Notes: generated from the letters alone by a model not told the origin. 53,577 nucleotides of DNA from DASPLX01 sp035627375 (GCA_035627375.1 DASPLX010000045.1:1-53577), one strand, 5' to 3'; counted from the stretch's first letter, positions 24,197 through 33,707 are shown. Numbers and translations: made by a program.

Positions 24197-25519
24197 TCAA
24201 GCCTGCGTCTTCAACCGATATTCCGCCGACCTGGCATGCGCCTGCAAGCCCTCGCCGTAGGCCAATTCAGCGGCCACCTTGCCGAGGGCGTGGGCGCCGG
24301 CCTCGCTGACCTGGATCATGCTCGAGCGCTTCTGGAAATCGTAGACGCCCAACGGCGACGAAAAGCGCGCCGTACGCGAGGTCGGCAGGACGTGATTCGG
24401 CCCGGCGCAATAATCGCCCAGCGATTCGGAGGAGAAGCGGCCGAGGAACATCGCGCCGGCATGGCGAATCTTGCCGGCCCAATGCTGCGGATTGTCGGTC
24501 GAGATCTCAAGATGCTCGGCGGCGATCAGGTTGGCGATGTCGCAGGCTTCGTCCATGTCGCGCACCCTCACCAGCGCACCGCGGTTGGTCAGCGAGGCCG
24601 CGATCACGTCCTTGCGCGGCATCGCCTCGATCTGCCGGTTGATGCTGTCCTCGACCCGGGCGATATACGCGGCGTCGGGGCATAGCAAGATCGATTGCGC
24701 GAGTTCGTCGTGTTCGGCCTGGGAGAACAGATCCATCGCGATCCAGTCGGGATCGGTGCTGCCGTCGCAGATCACGAGGATCTCGGACGGGCCGGCGATC
24801 ATGTCGATTCCCACGACGCCGAACACGCGGCGCTTGGCGGCGGCGACATAGGCATTGCCGGGGCCGACGATCTTGTCGACCGGCGGCACCGTCGCCGTGC
24901 CGTAGGCCAGCGCGCCGACCGCTTGCGCGCCGCCGATCGTGAACACGCGATCGACGCCGGCGATCGCGGCCGCCGCCAGCACCAGTTCGTTCTTCACGCC
25001 GGCCGGGGTGGGCACCACCATGACGACTTCCTGCACGCCGGCCACCTTGGCCGGAATCGCATTCATCAGCACCGACGACGGATAGGCTGCCTTGCCGCCC
25101 GGCACGTAAATGCCGACGCGATCGAGCGGCGTGACCTTCTGGCCGAGCACGGTGCCGTCGGCCTCGATATAGGCGAAACCGTTCGAACCGCATTCCTGCT
25201 TCTGCCGCTCGTGATAGAGACGCACGCGGTCGGCGGCGGCTTGCAAGGCGGCGCGGCGCTCCGGCGCCAGGCCGTCGAGGGCCGCCAGCAACTCCGCACG
25301 CTGGATTTCGAGCGCGGCGACCGAGCCCGCATCGAGGCGATCGAAACGATTCGTGTATTCCAGCACGGCCTCGTCGCCGCGCCCCTTCACCTCGGCCAGG
25401 ATGTGCGCCGCGGCGCGATCGATGGCTTCATCTTCACTCGCTTCGAATGCCAGCACCGCGGAAAGCTGGGTCTTGAAATCGGGATTGCTCGAATCGAATT
25501 TGCGAATGGAGAGGGGCAT
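24197..25519 (-). CDS. hisD: Histidinol dehydrogenase
   Basis: 440 aa. Zinc- and NAD-binding family motifs: YVPGGKAAYPSSVLMNAIPAKVAGV, IGGAQAVGALAYGT, DMIAGPSEILVI, SQAEHDELAQ with the catalytic Glu-His region, and the C-terminal GDYCAGPNHVLPT. Two-step oxidation of histidinol to histidine. Located between hisG (10 bp) and the methyltransferase. Confidence 0.97.
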   Translation of the reverse strand: MPLSIRKFDSSNPDFKTQLSAVLAFEASEDEAIDRAAAHILAEVKGRGDEAVLEYTNRFDRLDAGSVAALEIQRAELLAALDGLAPERRAALQAAADRVRLYHERQKQECGSNGFAYIEADGTVLGQKVTPLDRVGIYVPGGKAAYPSSVLMNAIPAKVAGVQEVVMVVPTPAGVKNELVLAAAAIAGVDRVFTIGGAQAVGALAYGTATVPPVDKIVGPGNAYVAAAKRRVFGVVGIDMIAGPSEILVICDGSTDPDWIAMDLFSQAEHDELAQSILLCPDAAYIARVEDSINRQIEAMPRKDVIAASLTNRGALVRVRDMDEACDIANLIAAEHLEISTDNPQHWAGKIRHAGAMFLGRFSSESLGDYCAGPNHVLPTSRTARFSSPLGVYDFQKRSSMIQVSEAGAHALGKVAAELAYGEGLQAHARSAEYRLKTQA

Positions 25520-25529
25520 GATGTTCGGT

Positions 25530-26192
25530 CTATTGTTTCGAAGCCCGTTCGAAGGCTTCGATGATCGGCTGCAAGCGTTCCCGCTTCAATTTCAGCGCCG
25601 CCTGGTTCACGACCAGGCGCGACGAGATGTCCATGATGTGCTCGACTTCCTGCAGATCGTTGGCGCGCAGGGTGCTGCCGGTGGAGACGAGATCGACGAT
25701 CGCGTCCGACAGGCCGACCAGCGGCGCCAGCTCCATCGATCCGTACAGCTTGATCAGGTCGACATGCACGCCCTTGGCGGCGAAATGCTCGCGCGCGATC
25801 TGCACATACTTGGTCGCGACGCGCAGGCGCGCACCCTGGCGCACCGCGTTCGCATAATCGAAGCCGGCCTGGACCGCGACCGCCATGCGGCATTTCGCGA
25901 TCTCCAGGTCGATCGGCTGGTACAAGCCCTCGCCGCCGTGCTCGACCAGCACGTCCTTGCCGGCCACGCCGAAATCGGCCGCGCCGTATTGCACGTAGGT
26001 CGGCACGTCGGAAGCGCGCACGATGATGACGCGCACCTGCGGGTCGTCGGTCGGCAGGATCAGCTTGCGCGAAGTCTCGGGATCTTCCGCGACGGTGATG
26101 CCGGCCGCCTTCAGGAGCGGCAGGGTTTCGTCGAAGATGCGGCCCTTCGAGAGCGCCAGTGTCAGCTGCTGACCGTTCGGTGGGGTGGTCAT
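25530..26192 (-). CDS. hisG: ATP phosphoribosyltransferase, short form
   Basis: 220 aa from MTTPPNGQQLTLALSKGRIFDETLPLL; the ATG shares its A with the murA TAA (TAATG). The C-terminal ACT-like regulatory domain of long HisG is absent, so this is the short form, which needs HisZ for activity and histidine feedback. Phosphate loop near LVSTGSTLRAN. Commits ATP and PRPP to histidine synthesis. hisZ is not in this window. Confidence 0.97.
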   Translation of the reverse strand: MTTPPNGQQLTLALSKGRIFDETLPLLKAAGITVAEDPETSRKLILPTDDPQVRVIIVRASDVPTYVQYGAADFGVAGKDVLVEHGGEGLYQPIDLEIAKCRMAVAVQAGFDYANAVRQGARLRVATKYVQIAREHFAAKGVHVDLIKLYGSMELAPLVGLSDAIVDLVSTGSTLRANDLQEVEHIMDISSRLVVNQAALKLKRERLQPIIEAFERASKQ

Positions 26193-27442
26193 TACTTGAT
26201 CCGTTGGATGTTGGCGCCGACTGCCGAGAGTTTCACTTCCATCCGATCGTAGCCGCGGTCGAGATGGTAGATGCGGTCGACCACGGTCTGGCCCTGCGCC
26301 GCGAGGCCGGCGATCACGAGCGACGCGGAAGCGCGCAGGTCGGTCGCCATCACCGGCGCGCCGACCAGCTTGTCGACGCCTTGGATCAGCGCCGTGTGGC
26401 CGTCGATCGCGATCGATGCGCCGAGGCGGTTCAATTCCTGCACGTGCATGAAGCGGTTCTCGAAGATCGTTTCCGTCACCCGGCTGCTGCCCTCGGCGAT
26501 GCAGTTGAGCGCCATGAACTGGGCCTGCATGTCGGTCGGGAAACCCGGGTATTCGGTGGTGCGGAAGCTGACCGCCTTCGGGCGCGCCGCCATCTGCAAG
26601 CGCAACCAATCCGGGCCGGAGGTGAGGACGGCGCCGGCTTCGCGCAGCTTGTCGAGCGCCACGTCGAGAATGTCGGGGCGCGTGTTGATCAAGGTGACGT
26701 CGCCGCCGGCCGCCGCCGCCGCGCACAGGAAAGTCGCGGTCTCGATGCGATCCGGGATCACGGTGTGCGATGCGCCATGCAACTCGTCGACGCCCTGGAT
26801 GACCAGGCGATCGGTGCCGATGCCCTCGATCTTGGCGCCCATCGCCACCAGCAGATTCGCCAGATCGGTCACTTCCGGCTCGCGCGCGGCATTCTCGATC
26901 ACGGTCTGGCCGTCGGCCAGCACGGCCGCCATCAGCAGGTTCTCGGTGCCGGTGACGGTGATCATGTCGGTGACGATGCGCGTACCCTTGAGTTTCTTCG
27001 CCTTGGCATGGATGTAGCCGGCTTCGATCGCGATCTCGGCGCCCATCGCCTGCAAACCCTTGATGTGCTGATCCACCGGGCGCGACCCGATGGCGCAGCC
27101 GCCCGGCAGCGACACTTTCGCTTCGCCGAAGCGCGCGACCAGGGGACCGAGCACCAGGATCGAGGCCCGCATGGTCTTCACCATCTCGTACGGCGCTTCG
27201 AGCCGGTCGACGGCGCCGCCGTCGAGCACGACCGTGGTACCGTCCTGCTCGGCGCGCATGCCCATCTGGCGCAGCAGTTTGAGCATGGTCGCCACGTCGT
27301 GCAGAGGCGGCACGTTCGACAGCCTGACCGTATCCGATGTCAAGAGGCCGGCGCACAGGATCGGCAAGGCCGCGTTCTTGGCGCCGGCGATGGCGATCTC
27401 GCCGGAAAGGCGGCTGCCGCCTTCGATCAGCAGCTTATCCAT
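26192..27442 (-). CDS. murA: UDP-N-acetylglucosamine 1-carboxyvinyltransferase
   Basis: 416 aa, two-domain inside-out barrel. Lys22-Asn23 (GAKNAALP) and Cys116 in PGGCAIGSRPVDQHIKGL, the residue modified by fosfomycin, are both present. First committed step of peptidoglycan synthesis. Its start overlaps the ibaG stop by eight bases and its stop overlaps hisG by one. Confidence 0.97.
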   Translation of the reverse strand: MDKLLIEGGSRLSGEIAIAGAKNAALPILCAGLLTSDTVRLSNVPPLHDVATMLKLLRQMGMRAEQDGTTVVLDGGAVDRLEAPYEMVKTMRASILVLGPLVARFGEAKVSLPGGCAIGSRPVDQHIKGLQAMGAEIAIEAGYIHAKAKKLKGTRIVTDMITVTGTENLLMAAVLADGQTVIENAAREPEVTDLANLLVAMGAKIEGIGTDRLVIQGVDELHGASHTVIPDRIETATFLCAAAAAGGDVTLINTRPDILDVALDKLREAGAVLTSGPDWLRLQMAARPKAVSFRTTEYPGFPTDMQAQFMALNCIAEGSSRVTETIFENRFMHVQELNRLGASIAIDGHTALIQGVDKLVGAPVMATDLRASASLVIAGLAAQGQTVVDRIYHLDRGYDRMEVKLSAVGANIQRIK

Positions 27443-27674
27443 TCGCGAACTCCTCCGGCGTGAGCGTCTTCATCGACAGCGCGTGGATTTCGGCGCGCAT
27501 GCGGTCGCCGAGCGCCGCATAGACCAGTTGATGACGCTGGACGAGGCGCTTGCCGGCAAAGGCCGGAGATACGATCACGGCGGAAAAATGCTGGCCGTCA
27601 CCCTCGACTTCTAGATGAGTGCATTCGAGCCCTTGGGCGATATAGCTTTTGACGAGTTCTGGAGTGGGCAACAC
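27435..27674 (-). CDS. ibaG: BolA-family protein (IbaG type)
   Basis: 79 aa. BolA fold with VEGDGQHFSAVIVSPAFAGKRLVQRHQLVYAAL, including the FAGK...RH motif with the conserved His. Known relatives bind [2Fe-2S] with monothiol glutaredoxins. The position beside murA and the mla genes is the same as in E. coli ibaG. Confidence 0.93.
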   Translation of the reverse strand: MLPTPELVKSYIAQGLECTHLEVEGDGQHFSAVIVSPAFAGKRLVQRHQLVYAALGDRMRAEIHALSMKTLTPEEFANG

Positions 27675-27740
27675 GGTAATGCCTTTTGGATAACGACTAC
27701 GATCTATAACGAATCCTGCCGGGAGATGAGGGCTGGATCA

Positions 27741-28496
27741 TCAATGGCGCAGCTTGTAGCCGCGCTTGAGCATGTGGATCGCCAATGCGGCGACCGCGAC
27801 GAAAAACGCCGACACGATGACGAGGCTGGTGACCGGATCGATGTCGGATTGGCCGAAAAAGCCGTAGCGGAAGCCGTCAATCATATAGAAAAACGGGTTG
27901 AAACGCGACACCGCCTGCCAGAACGGCGGCAGCGAATGAATCGAGTAGAACACGCCGGACAGGAAGGTGGCCGGGACGATGATGAAATTCTGGAAAGCCG
28001 CGAGCTGGTCGAATTTCTCGGCCCAGATGCCGGCGATCAGGCCGAGCGTGCCCAGCATGCCGGCCCCGACCAACGCGAACACGGCGATCCAGGCGGGCGC
28101 GGCGAAATGCAGATCGGCGAACCAGACCGTGATGACGAACACGCCCGCGCCGACCGCCAGGCCGCGCACGACGGACGCCAGCACATAGGCGCCGAACAAA
28201 TCCCAGTGCGAGAGCGGCGGCAGCAGCACGAACACGAGGTTGCCGGTGATCTTGGACTGGATCAGGGATGACGACGTATTGGCAAAGGCGTTCTGCAGCA
28301 CGCTCATCATGATCAGACCGGGAATCAGGAACGCCGTGTAGCGTACGCCCGGAAAGACTTGCACGTGCTCTTCCAGCACATGGCCGAAGATCAGCAGATA
28401 GAGCATGGCCGTCATGACCGGCGCGGTGATCGTCTGCGTCGCGACCTTCCAGAAACGCAGCACTTCCTTGTAGAACAGGGTCCGGAAACCGATCAT
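27741..28496 (-). CDS. ABC-2 type transporter permease (YadH-like)
   Basis: 251 aa from MIGFRTLFYKEVLRFWKV; six membrane helices and the ABC-2 signature region near FNPFFYMIDGFRYGFFG. The ATG overlaps the upstream ATPase stop (ATGA). Pairs with that ATPase as a two-gene exporter; substrate unknown. Sits between the mla genes and ibaG, which suggests but does not show a role at the cell envelope. Confidence 0.93.
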   Translation of the reverse strand: MIGFRTLFYKEVLRFWKVATQTITAPVMTAMLYLLIFGHVLEEHVQVFPGVRYTAFLIPGLIMMSVLQNAFANTSSSLIQSKITGNLVFVLLPPLSHWDLFGAYVLASVVRGLAVGAGVFVITVWFADLHFAAPAWIAVFALVGAGMLGTLGLIAGIWAEKFDQLAAFQNFIIVPATFLSGVFYSIHSLPPFWQAVSRFNPFFYMIDGFRYGFFGQSDIDPVTSLVIVSAFFVAVAALAIHMLKRGYKLRH

Positions 28497-29404
28497 TTTT
28501 CGCCCTCCATGATCTGGATGAACACGTCTTCGAGATCGGCTTGCTGCAGGTGCATGTCGTCGATGACCGCCCCCGCTTCGCGCAGCGTGGCGAGTATGGG
28601 TTCCACTTCGGCGTAATCGTTCACGCGCAGGGTGAACTCGGTCTTGCGATTCATGTCGTCGACGTGCGAGACGAGCGGCAGCAGCTTTTCCGGCAGCACG
28701 CCTTGCACGAGCCGCACGGTCAGTTGGGCGCCGGCGATGCGCCTGATGAGCGCCTTGGTGGCGTCGAGCGCCACCACCTTGCCGGACTTGAGCATGGCGA
28801 TGCGGTTGCACAGCGCCTGTGCCTCTTCCAGGTAGTGCGTGGTCAGGACGATCGTGTGGCCCTCGCGGTTCAGGCGCGAAATGAATTTCCACAATGTCTG
28901 GCGCAACTCGACGTCCACGCCGGCGGTCGGCTCGTCGAGCACAATGACGGGCGGCTTGTGCACCAGTGCCTGTGCCACCAGCACGCGGCGCTTCATGCCG
29001 CCGGACAGCGCGCGCATATTGGCGTCGGCCTTTACGGTCAGATCGAGGTGATGCATCACCTCGTCGATCCAGGCGTCGTTGTTTTTCAGGCCGAAATAGC
29101 CGGATTGCATGCGCAGCGTTTCGCGCACGGTGAAGAAGGGGTCGAACACCAGTTCCTGCGGCACGACGCCGAGACGCTTGCGCGCTTCGCGGTAATCGCG
29201 CTCGACGTCGTAGCCGTGAATCTTGACCGTGCCGGCATCGGCCTTGTTCAGGCCGGCGATAATCGAGATCAGCGTCGTCTTGCCAGCGCCGTTCGGGCCG
29301 AGCAGGCCGAAAAACTCGCCCTCTTCGACAGCGAGCGATACGCCGCCGAGCGCGCGCAGCGCCTTGTAGGATTTTTCGACGTCGGTGATCTGGATGGCGG
29401 ACAT
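28493..29404 (-). CDS. ABC transporter ATP-binding protein (YadG-like)
   Basis: 303 aa from MSAIQITDVEKSYKALRALGG. Walker A LLGPNGAGKTT, signature ALSGGMKRR, Walker B VIVLDEPTAGVD, H-loop TTHYLEEA. A C-terminal domain (about 215-303) is the usual accessory extension of the CcmA/YadG group. Works with the permease encoded next. The in-frame extension to 29623 overlaps non-coding sequence and is rejected. Confidence 0.94.
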   Translation of the reverse strand: MSAIQITDVEKSYKALRALGGVSLAVEEGEFFGLLGPNGAGKTTLISIIAGLNKADAGTVKIHGYDVERDYREARKRLGVVPQELVFDPFFTVRETLRMQSGYFGLKNNDAWIDEVMHHLDLTVKADANMRALSGGMKRRVLVAQALVHKPPVIVLDEPTAGVDVELRQTLWKFISRLNREGHTIVLTTHYLEEAQALCNRIAMLKSGKVVALDATKALIRRIAGAQLTVRLVQGVLPEKLLPLVSHVDDMNRKTEFTLRVNDYAEVEPILATLREAGAVIDDMHLQQADLEDVFIQIMEGEK

Positions 29405-29543
29405 GTTGATAAGGCTGATCGCGGCCTGGGATGCCGCAGGAGAAAGCCTTTGATTATAGGGGATTTTCGATTTCCGGCCGGGAAGGGCTCCGGCCCGACC
29501 GGGCCGGCGCGGCGCCCCGCCGCGCGAGACAAGAGGCGGGCAA

Positions 29544-29855
29544 TCAATGGTGCAGCAGGTCGGCGCGCTCGTCGGCGGGCGCCGGAGACGCCAGCAGTTC
29601 GGCCACGCCATAGAGCTTGGCAAGGCTGGCGAGACCGGCTGGAAGGTTATGGAATACGAGCGGCTGCCCTCTCTTGTGCGCGGCCCGCTTCCATTCGAGC
29701 AGCGTGGCGACGGCGGCCGAATCCACCGCCGTCAACTGCGCGAGGTCGATCGCGGTCTGGCCACTTTCGATCGCGCGCAAGCCGGCATCGAGCGCGGTCG
29801 TGGCGTTATTGACGGTCAAGGTGAGCGTGGGACGAAACATCGGCGTTGACGGCAT
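29544..29855 (-). CDS. mlaB: STAS-domain protein MlaB
   Basis: 103 aa (or 98 from the second Met, MFRPTLTLTV). A single STAS domain with DLAQLTAVDSAAVATLLEW; Ser in the conserved DSA position. Known partner of the MlaF ATPase in the inner-membrane MlaFEDB complex. Five bases after mlaC. Confidence 0.92.
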   Translation of the reverse strand: MPSTPMFRPTLTLTVNNATTALDAGLRAIESGQTAIDLAQLTAVDSAAVATLLEWKRAAHKRGQPLVFHNLPAGLASLAKLYGVAELLASPAPADERADLLHH

Positions 29856-29860
29856 GCGGA

Positions 29861-30523
29861 TTACAAGGCGGAAGTGGAAGCCTTCTTGACGGTCTTGGCA
29901 GCGCTGGCGGCCAGGCGCTTGTTCTTGTCGGAGAGCGCCTTGATCAAGCCATCGACGCCGCCCTTGCTGATCTCGGCCGCGAAATTGCCCTTGTAGGTTT
30001 CGACCAGCCAGGCGCCAAGCACGTTGACGTCATAGATCTTCCAGCCGCTCGGCGTCTTTTCCAGGCGGTAGTTGAGCTGGATCGGCTCGCCGCGCGGTTG
30101 CAGGACTTGCGAACGCACTTCGACTTCGGTATCGACCGCGAGGTCGCCGCGCATCGGTTTGAATTCGAGCTTCTGGTCCTTGATCTGCGAGATCGCGCCG
30201 GAATACGTATAGACCAGCAACGAACGGAATTCGGTGGTGAGCTGTTTTTGCTGTTCCGGCGTGGCGTCGCGCCAGAAGCGACCGGCCGCCAGCGAAGTCA
30301 TGCGCTGGAAATTGACATGCGGCAGAACCTTGGACTCGACGAGTTCGAGCACACGCTTGGTATTGCCGGCCTGGATTTCCTTGTCGGTCTTGGCGGCGTC
30401 GATGACTTCCTGGCTGATGCGCTTGACCAGCGCGTCCGGCGCCTCTTGCGCCATGGCCGGCGCGGAAAACGCGGCCGCGCCGAGCGCGACGATGAGTGCG
30501 AAGAGTTGTTTGAAGAGTTTCAT
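29861..30523 (-). CDS. mlaC: Periplasmic phospholipid-binding protein MlaC
   Basis: 220 aa. Signal peptide 1-25 (ending APAMAQ), then the MlaC/Tol_Tol_Ttg2 fold with VLPHVNFQRMTSLAAGRFWRDATPEQQKQL and VNVLGAWLVETYKGNF. Shuttles phospholipid between MlaA in the outer membrane and MlaD in the inner membrane. The basic C-terminal tail (KTVKKAS) is longer than in E. coli. Start 30523 preferred to a 21-base extension. Confidence 0.96.
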   Translation of the reverse strand: MKLFKQLFALIVALGAAAFSAPAMAQEAPDALVKRISQEVIDAAKTDKEIQAGNTKRVLELVESKVLPHVNFQRMTSLAAGRFWRDATPEQQKQLTTEFRSLLVYTYSGAISQIKDQKLEFKPMRGDLAVDTEVEVRSQVLQPRGEPIQLNYRLEKTPSGWKIYDVNVLGAWLVETYKGNFAAEISKGGVDGLIKALSDKNKRLAASAAKTVKKASTSAL

Positions 30524-30574
30524 GATCTTGGCTTGAGTGGGCAAGGTTGACCTTGCATGGATATGGATGATTAA

Positions 30575-31471
30575 CTACTTGAGCGCGCCATCGGATGACA
30601 TCGAGATCTTCGGAGCATCATCGGGTGGCGCCGCCGGCGCATGGGCATGTTGCGCAGGCGAAGCGGAAGAAGCATTTTGTGCCGTTTCGACAACCGGCTC
30701 GGAAGACGGTTCCGGCACCGGAACGGCCCCTCCATGGATGCCGCCGCCCTCTTCGGCGGCACGCGGCCAGCGCCACCTTTTCTTCGGCGGCGCCTCGCCG
30801 TCGTAAACCCGGCTCTCGCGCCGCTGCAGATAGGCATCACGGACGAATTCATAGCGGTCGAGCGCGGCCTCCTCGACCAGATTCGAGGCATCCAGGGCAA
30901 CCGAACGCTGATCGATGGCGCGCACGACAGACCCGATATTGCGCGTGCGGGTCGAATAGACATGCGACCACGGGTCGGCCTTCAAGTCCACCGGCAATGC
31001 CGCCGTATCGCGGATCGTCGACGGCCCGAAGATCGGCAAGACGATGTAGGGACCGGGGGCCATGCCCCAGCGGCCGAGCGTCTGCCCGAAGTCTTCGCTG
31101 TGCTTCGGCAGATTGGCCTCGCTCGCGATATCGAGCAGACCGCCGAGGCCGAGCGTCGTATTGACGGCGATACGCATGAAATCGCTGAGGCTCTCGTTGA
31201 TCTTGCCTTGCAGGATCTGATTCGCCAGCGTCGGTATATCGGCGATATTGCCGAAAAAATTGCCGACGCCGGACTGCACGAACGATGGAAGCATCGACTG
31301 GTAAACTTCCGCAGCGGGCTTGAGCGCCACTTGGTCCACCTTGTCGTTGAAGGTGAGCATCGCGCGGTTGAAGCCTTCCAGCGGATCCTGCGGATTACGC
31401 GGCGTCGCCGCGCATCCGGCAAGACCGAACGCCAGCAGCAATACGCTTATCCGCTTTCCTAACCTGCTCAT
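30575..31471 (-). CDS. mlaA: Outer-membrane lipoprotein MlaA (VacJ)
   Basis: 298 aa. Lipobox LAGC with Cys20, then NPQDPLEGFNRAMLTFNDKVD and GPYIVLPIFGPSTIRD typical of VacJ. Removes mislocalised phospholipid from the outer leaflet and passes it to MlaC. The last 65 residues are Pro/Ala/Ser-rich and probably disordered, longer than in enterics. Its ATG overlaps the mlaD TAA by one base. Confidence 0.96.
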   Translation of the reverse strand: MSRLGKRISVLLLAFGLAGCAATPRNPQDPLEGFNRAMLTFNDKVDQVALKPAAEVYQSMLPSFVQSGVGNFFGNIADIPTLANQILQGKINESLSDFMRIAVNTTLGLGGLLDIASEANLPKHSEDFGQTLGRWGMAPGPYIVLPIFGPSTIRDTAALPVDLKADPWSHVYSTRTRNIGSVVRAIDQRSVALDASNLVEEAALDRYEFVRDAYLQRRESRVYDGEAPPKKRWRWPRAAEEGGGIHGGAVPVPEPSSEPVVETAQNASSASPAQHAHAPAAPPDDAPKISMSSDGALK

Positions 31472-31944
31472 TATTTGTCGCTATCCTTTCCTTCGGCAGC
31501 CTTGCTGTACAAGAACTGACCGATGAGGTTTTCCAGCACGACCGCCGATTGCGTCATGGTGATCTTGTCGCCGGCGGCGAGATTATTGGTATCGCCGCCC
31601 GGCTCCAAGCCGATGTATTGCTCGCCCAGCAAACCCGCGGTCAGGATCTTGGCGGACGAATCCTTCGGAAACTTGTAACGGCTATCGATATTCAAGGTAA
31701 CGATCGCCTGGAAGCGCTTGTCATCGAACCTGATGTCGCCGACCCGGCCGACCACCACCCCCGCACTCTTGACTGCTGCCCGCGGCTTCAAGCCGCCGAT
31801 ATTGTCAAACTGGGTGACTACAGAATAAGTCTGATCGAATGCGAATGAGTTCATGTTGCCCACTTTCGTCGCTAGGAAAAAAATAGCGAGCGCGCCAAGC
31901 AATACGAACATTCCTACCCATAAGTCTAACGATTTTCTCTGCAT
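31471..31944 (-). CDS. mlaD: MCE-domain phospholipid-binding protein MlaD
   Basis: 157 aa. One N-terminal membrane anchor (about 8-27) and one MCE domain (about 40-115) with FDNIGGLKPRAAVKSAGVVVGRV; LLGEQYIGLEPGG follows. Forms a hexameric ring on MlaE in the periplasm. Between mlaE and mlaA, with 172 non-coding bases before it. Confidence 0.96.
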   Translation of the reverse strand: MQRKSLDLWVGMFVLLGALAIFFLATKVGNMNSFAFDQTYSVVTQFDNIGGLKPRAAVKSAGVVVGRVGDIRFDDKRFQAIVTLNIDSRYKFPKDSSAKILTAGLLGEQYIGLEPGGDTNNLAAGDKITMTQSAVVLENLIGQFLYSKAAEGKDSDK

Positions 31945-32014
31945 AGCCAGTTCCCTTAAATATGGGACATGTAAGGTTTTTCAATGGTAATTTCTATGAA
32001 ATCCGGGGGTATGA

Positions 32015-32086
32015 GCCACGGTGCGAGCTAAAGCGCTTGCCGTGGCCGTGATTTCCCGTGTCTTTATGCATACTCCGCTTGGTATG
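32015..32086 (-). other. Two hairpins in the mlaE-mlaD gap
   Basis: GCCACGG (32015-32021) pairs with CCGTGGC (32040-32046), and GCATAC with GTATGC lies at about 32065-32086. They sit inside an otherwise tight operon, in a 172-base gap. No T run, so an internal terminator is unlikely; RNA processing or mRNA stability is possible. Confidence 0.4.
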
Positions 32087-32116
32087 CCGACCCGTCATTC
32101 ATGAGCATGTGTTGCT

Positions 32117-32896
32117 TTAATTAAACATCAAGGCGGTCAACAGGAAGTCGAGCGCTAATACGGACAATGATGCCATCACGACCGTGCGGGTCGTCGCCGC
32201 TGCCACGCCTTCCGGTGTCGCGTCGGATTCATAGCCTTGAAAGACAGCAATAAAGGTTACCGCAAAGCCGAAAACCACGCTCTTGACGATACCATTGGCA
32301 ACATCTTTCCAGACGTCGACGCCAGCCTGCATCTGCGACCAGAATGCGCCCTCGTCCACGCCGATCATTTTCACGCCGACGATGTAACCGCCCATGACGC
32401 CGACCGCGGAAAAAATCGCGGCCAGCACCGGCATCGCGATGACGCCTGCCCAGAAGCGCGGCGCCAGCACGCGCTGCACCGGGTTGACCGCCATCATTTC
32501 CATCGCCGCCAGCTGTTCGCCGGCCTTGAGCAGGCCGATTTCCGCCGTCAGGGAGGTGCCGGCGCGCCCCACGAACAGCAAGGCCGTCACGACCGGCCCC
32601 AATTCGCGCGTCAGCGACAATGCGACCAGCAAGCCGAGCGCTTCTTCGGAACCGTATTTGTTGAGCGTGTAATACCCTTGCAATCCCAACACGAAGCCGA
32701 CGAACAAGCCGGAAACCGCGATGATGATGAGCGAACGGTTGCCGATGAAATGGATCTGGTCGGTCACCAGCCGCAGGCGCCGCCACAGGCCGACGGAGTG
32801 GCGCAGGATTTCGAACAAGGCCCGCGTGGCGAACCCGATGTCGGAGATCGCGGTGCGCACCCGGCGGCCGAGCCCGGCGATCAGATCAAGCAGCAT
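32117..32896 (-). CDS. mlaE: Phospholipid ABC transporter permease MlaE
   Basis: 259 aa. Permease of the MCE type with RELGPVVTALLFVGRAGTSLTAEIG.LKAGEQLAAMEMM, the most conserved segment. About five to six helices. Inner-membrane core of MlaFEDB. Its start overlaps the mlaF stop by 11 bases. Confidence 0.97.
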   Translation of the reverse strand: MLLDLIAGLGRRVRTAISDIGFATRALFEILRHSVGLWRRLRLVTDQIHFIGNRSLIIIAVSGLFVGFVLGLQGYYTLNKYGSEEALGLLVALSLTRELGPVVTALLFVGRAGTSLTAEIGLLKAGEQLAAMEMMAVNPVQRVLAPRFWAGVIAMPVLAAIFSAVGVMGGYIVGVKMIGVDEGAFWSQMQAGVDVWKDVANGIVKSVVFGFAVTFIAVFQGYESDATPEGVAAATTRTVVMASLSVLALDFLLTALMFN

Positions 32897-33707
32897 GCCG
32901 GCCTCCCACGGGATTCTCGAGGCCGAAATCGTCGGCCAGCGACTTGCCCGGATAATGGAAAGGCACCGGGCCGTCGGGCTCGGCGTTGACGAATTGCTTC
33001 ACATAGGGGTCGCTCGACGCGCGCATTTCATCCGGCGTGCCTTGCGCCACGATGGCGCCTTTCGACAGGAAATACACGTAGTCGGCGATCATGAACACCT
33101 CGTGCACGTCGTGCGACACCACGATCGAGGTCGAGCCGAGCGCATCGTTGAGGTTGCGGATCAGGTTGGCCGTCACTCCCATGGAAATCGGATCGAGGCC
33201 GGCGAACGGCTCGTCGTACATGATCAAGGGAGGATCGAGCGCGATGGCGCGTGCGAGCGCCACGCGGCGCGCCATCCCGCCCGACAGGTCGGCCGGGCGC
33301 AGCGCAGCCGCATTGCGCAGGCCGACCGCGTTCAGCTTCATCAGCACCAGATCGCGGATCAGCGCTTCCGGCAAGTCGGTATGCTCGCGCAAGGGAAAGG
33401 CCACGTTCTCGAACACCGTCAGATCGGTAAACAACGCGCCGAACTGGAACAGCATGCCCATCTTGCGCCGCATGGCATAGAGCGCCTCGGCGTCGCGCGG
33501 ATCGACCGCTTGGCCATCGATCGTGATCGTCCCGCCGCCGGCCTTCAAGGCGCCCCCGATCAAGCGCAGGATCGTGGTCTTGCCCGAGCCGGAGCCTCCC
33601 ATCACGCCGATCAGCTTACCGCGCGGGAAATCCATCTGGAGGCCCGACAGGATCGGACGCTCTCCATAGCCAAAGTGCAGATTGCGAATTTCGACGAGAT
33701 TGGTCAC
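32886..33707 (-). CDS. mlaF: Phospholipid ABC transporter ATPase MlaF
   Basis: 273 aa from GTG 33707 (MTNLVEIRNLHFGYG); no ATG lies nearby in frame and the family starts here. Walker A GGSGSGKTT, signature LSGGMARR, Walker B LIMYDEPFAGLDP. Drives MlaFEDB. The first gene of the long leftward block. C-terminal tail after 240 is the MlaB-contact region. Confidence 0.95.
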   Translation of the reverse strand: MTNLVEIRNLHFGYGERPILSGLQMDFPRGKLIGVMGGSGSGKTTILRLIGGALKAGGGTITIDGQAVDPRDAEALYAMRRKMGMLFQFGALFTDLTVFENVAFPLREHTDLPEALIRDLVLMKLNAVGLRNAAALRPADLSGGMARRVALARAIALDPPLIMYDEPFAGLDPISMGVTANLIRNLNDALGSTSIVVSHDVHEVFMIADYVYFLSKGAIVAQGTPDEMRASSDPYVKQFVNAEPDGPVPFHYPGKSLADDFGLENPVGGRHAA

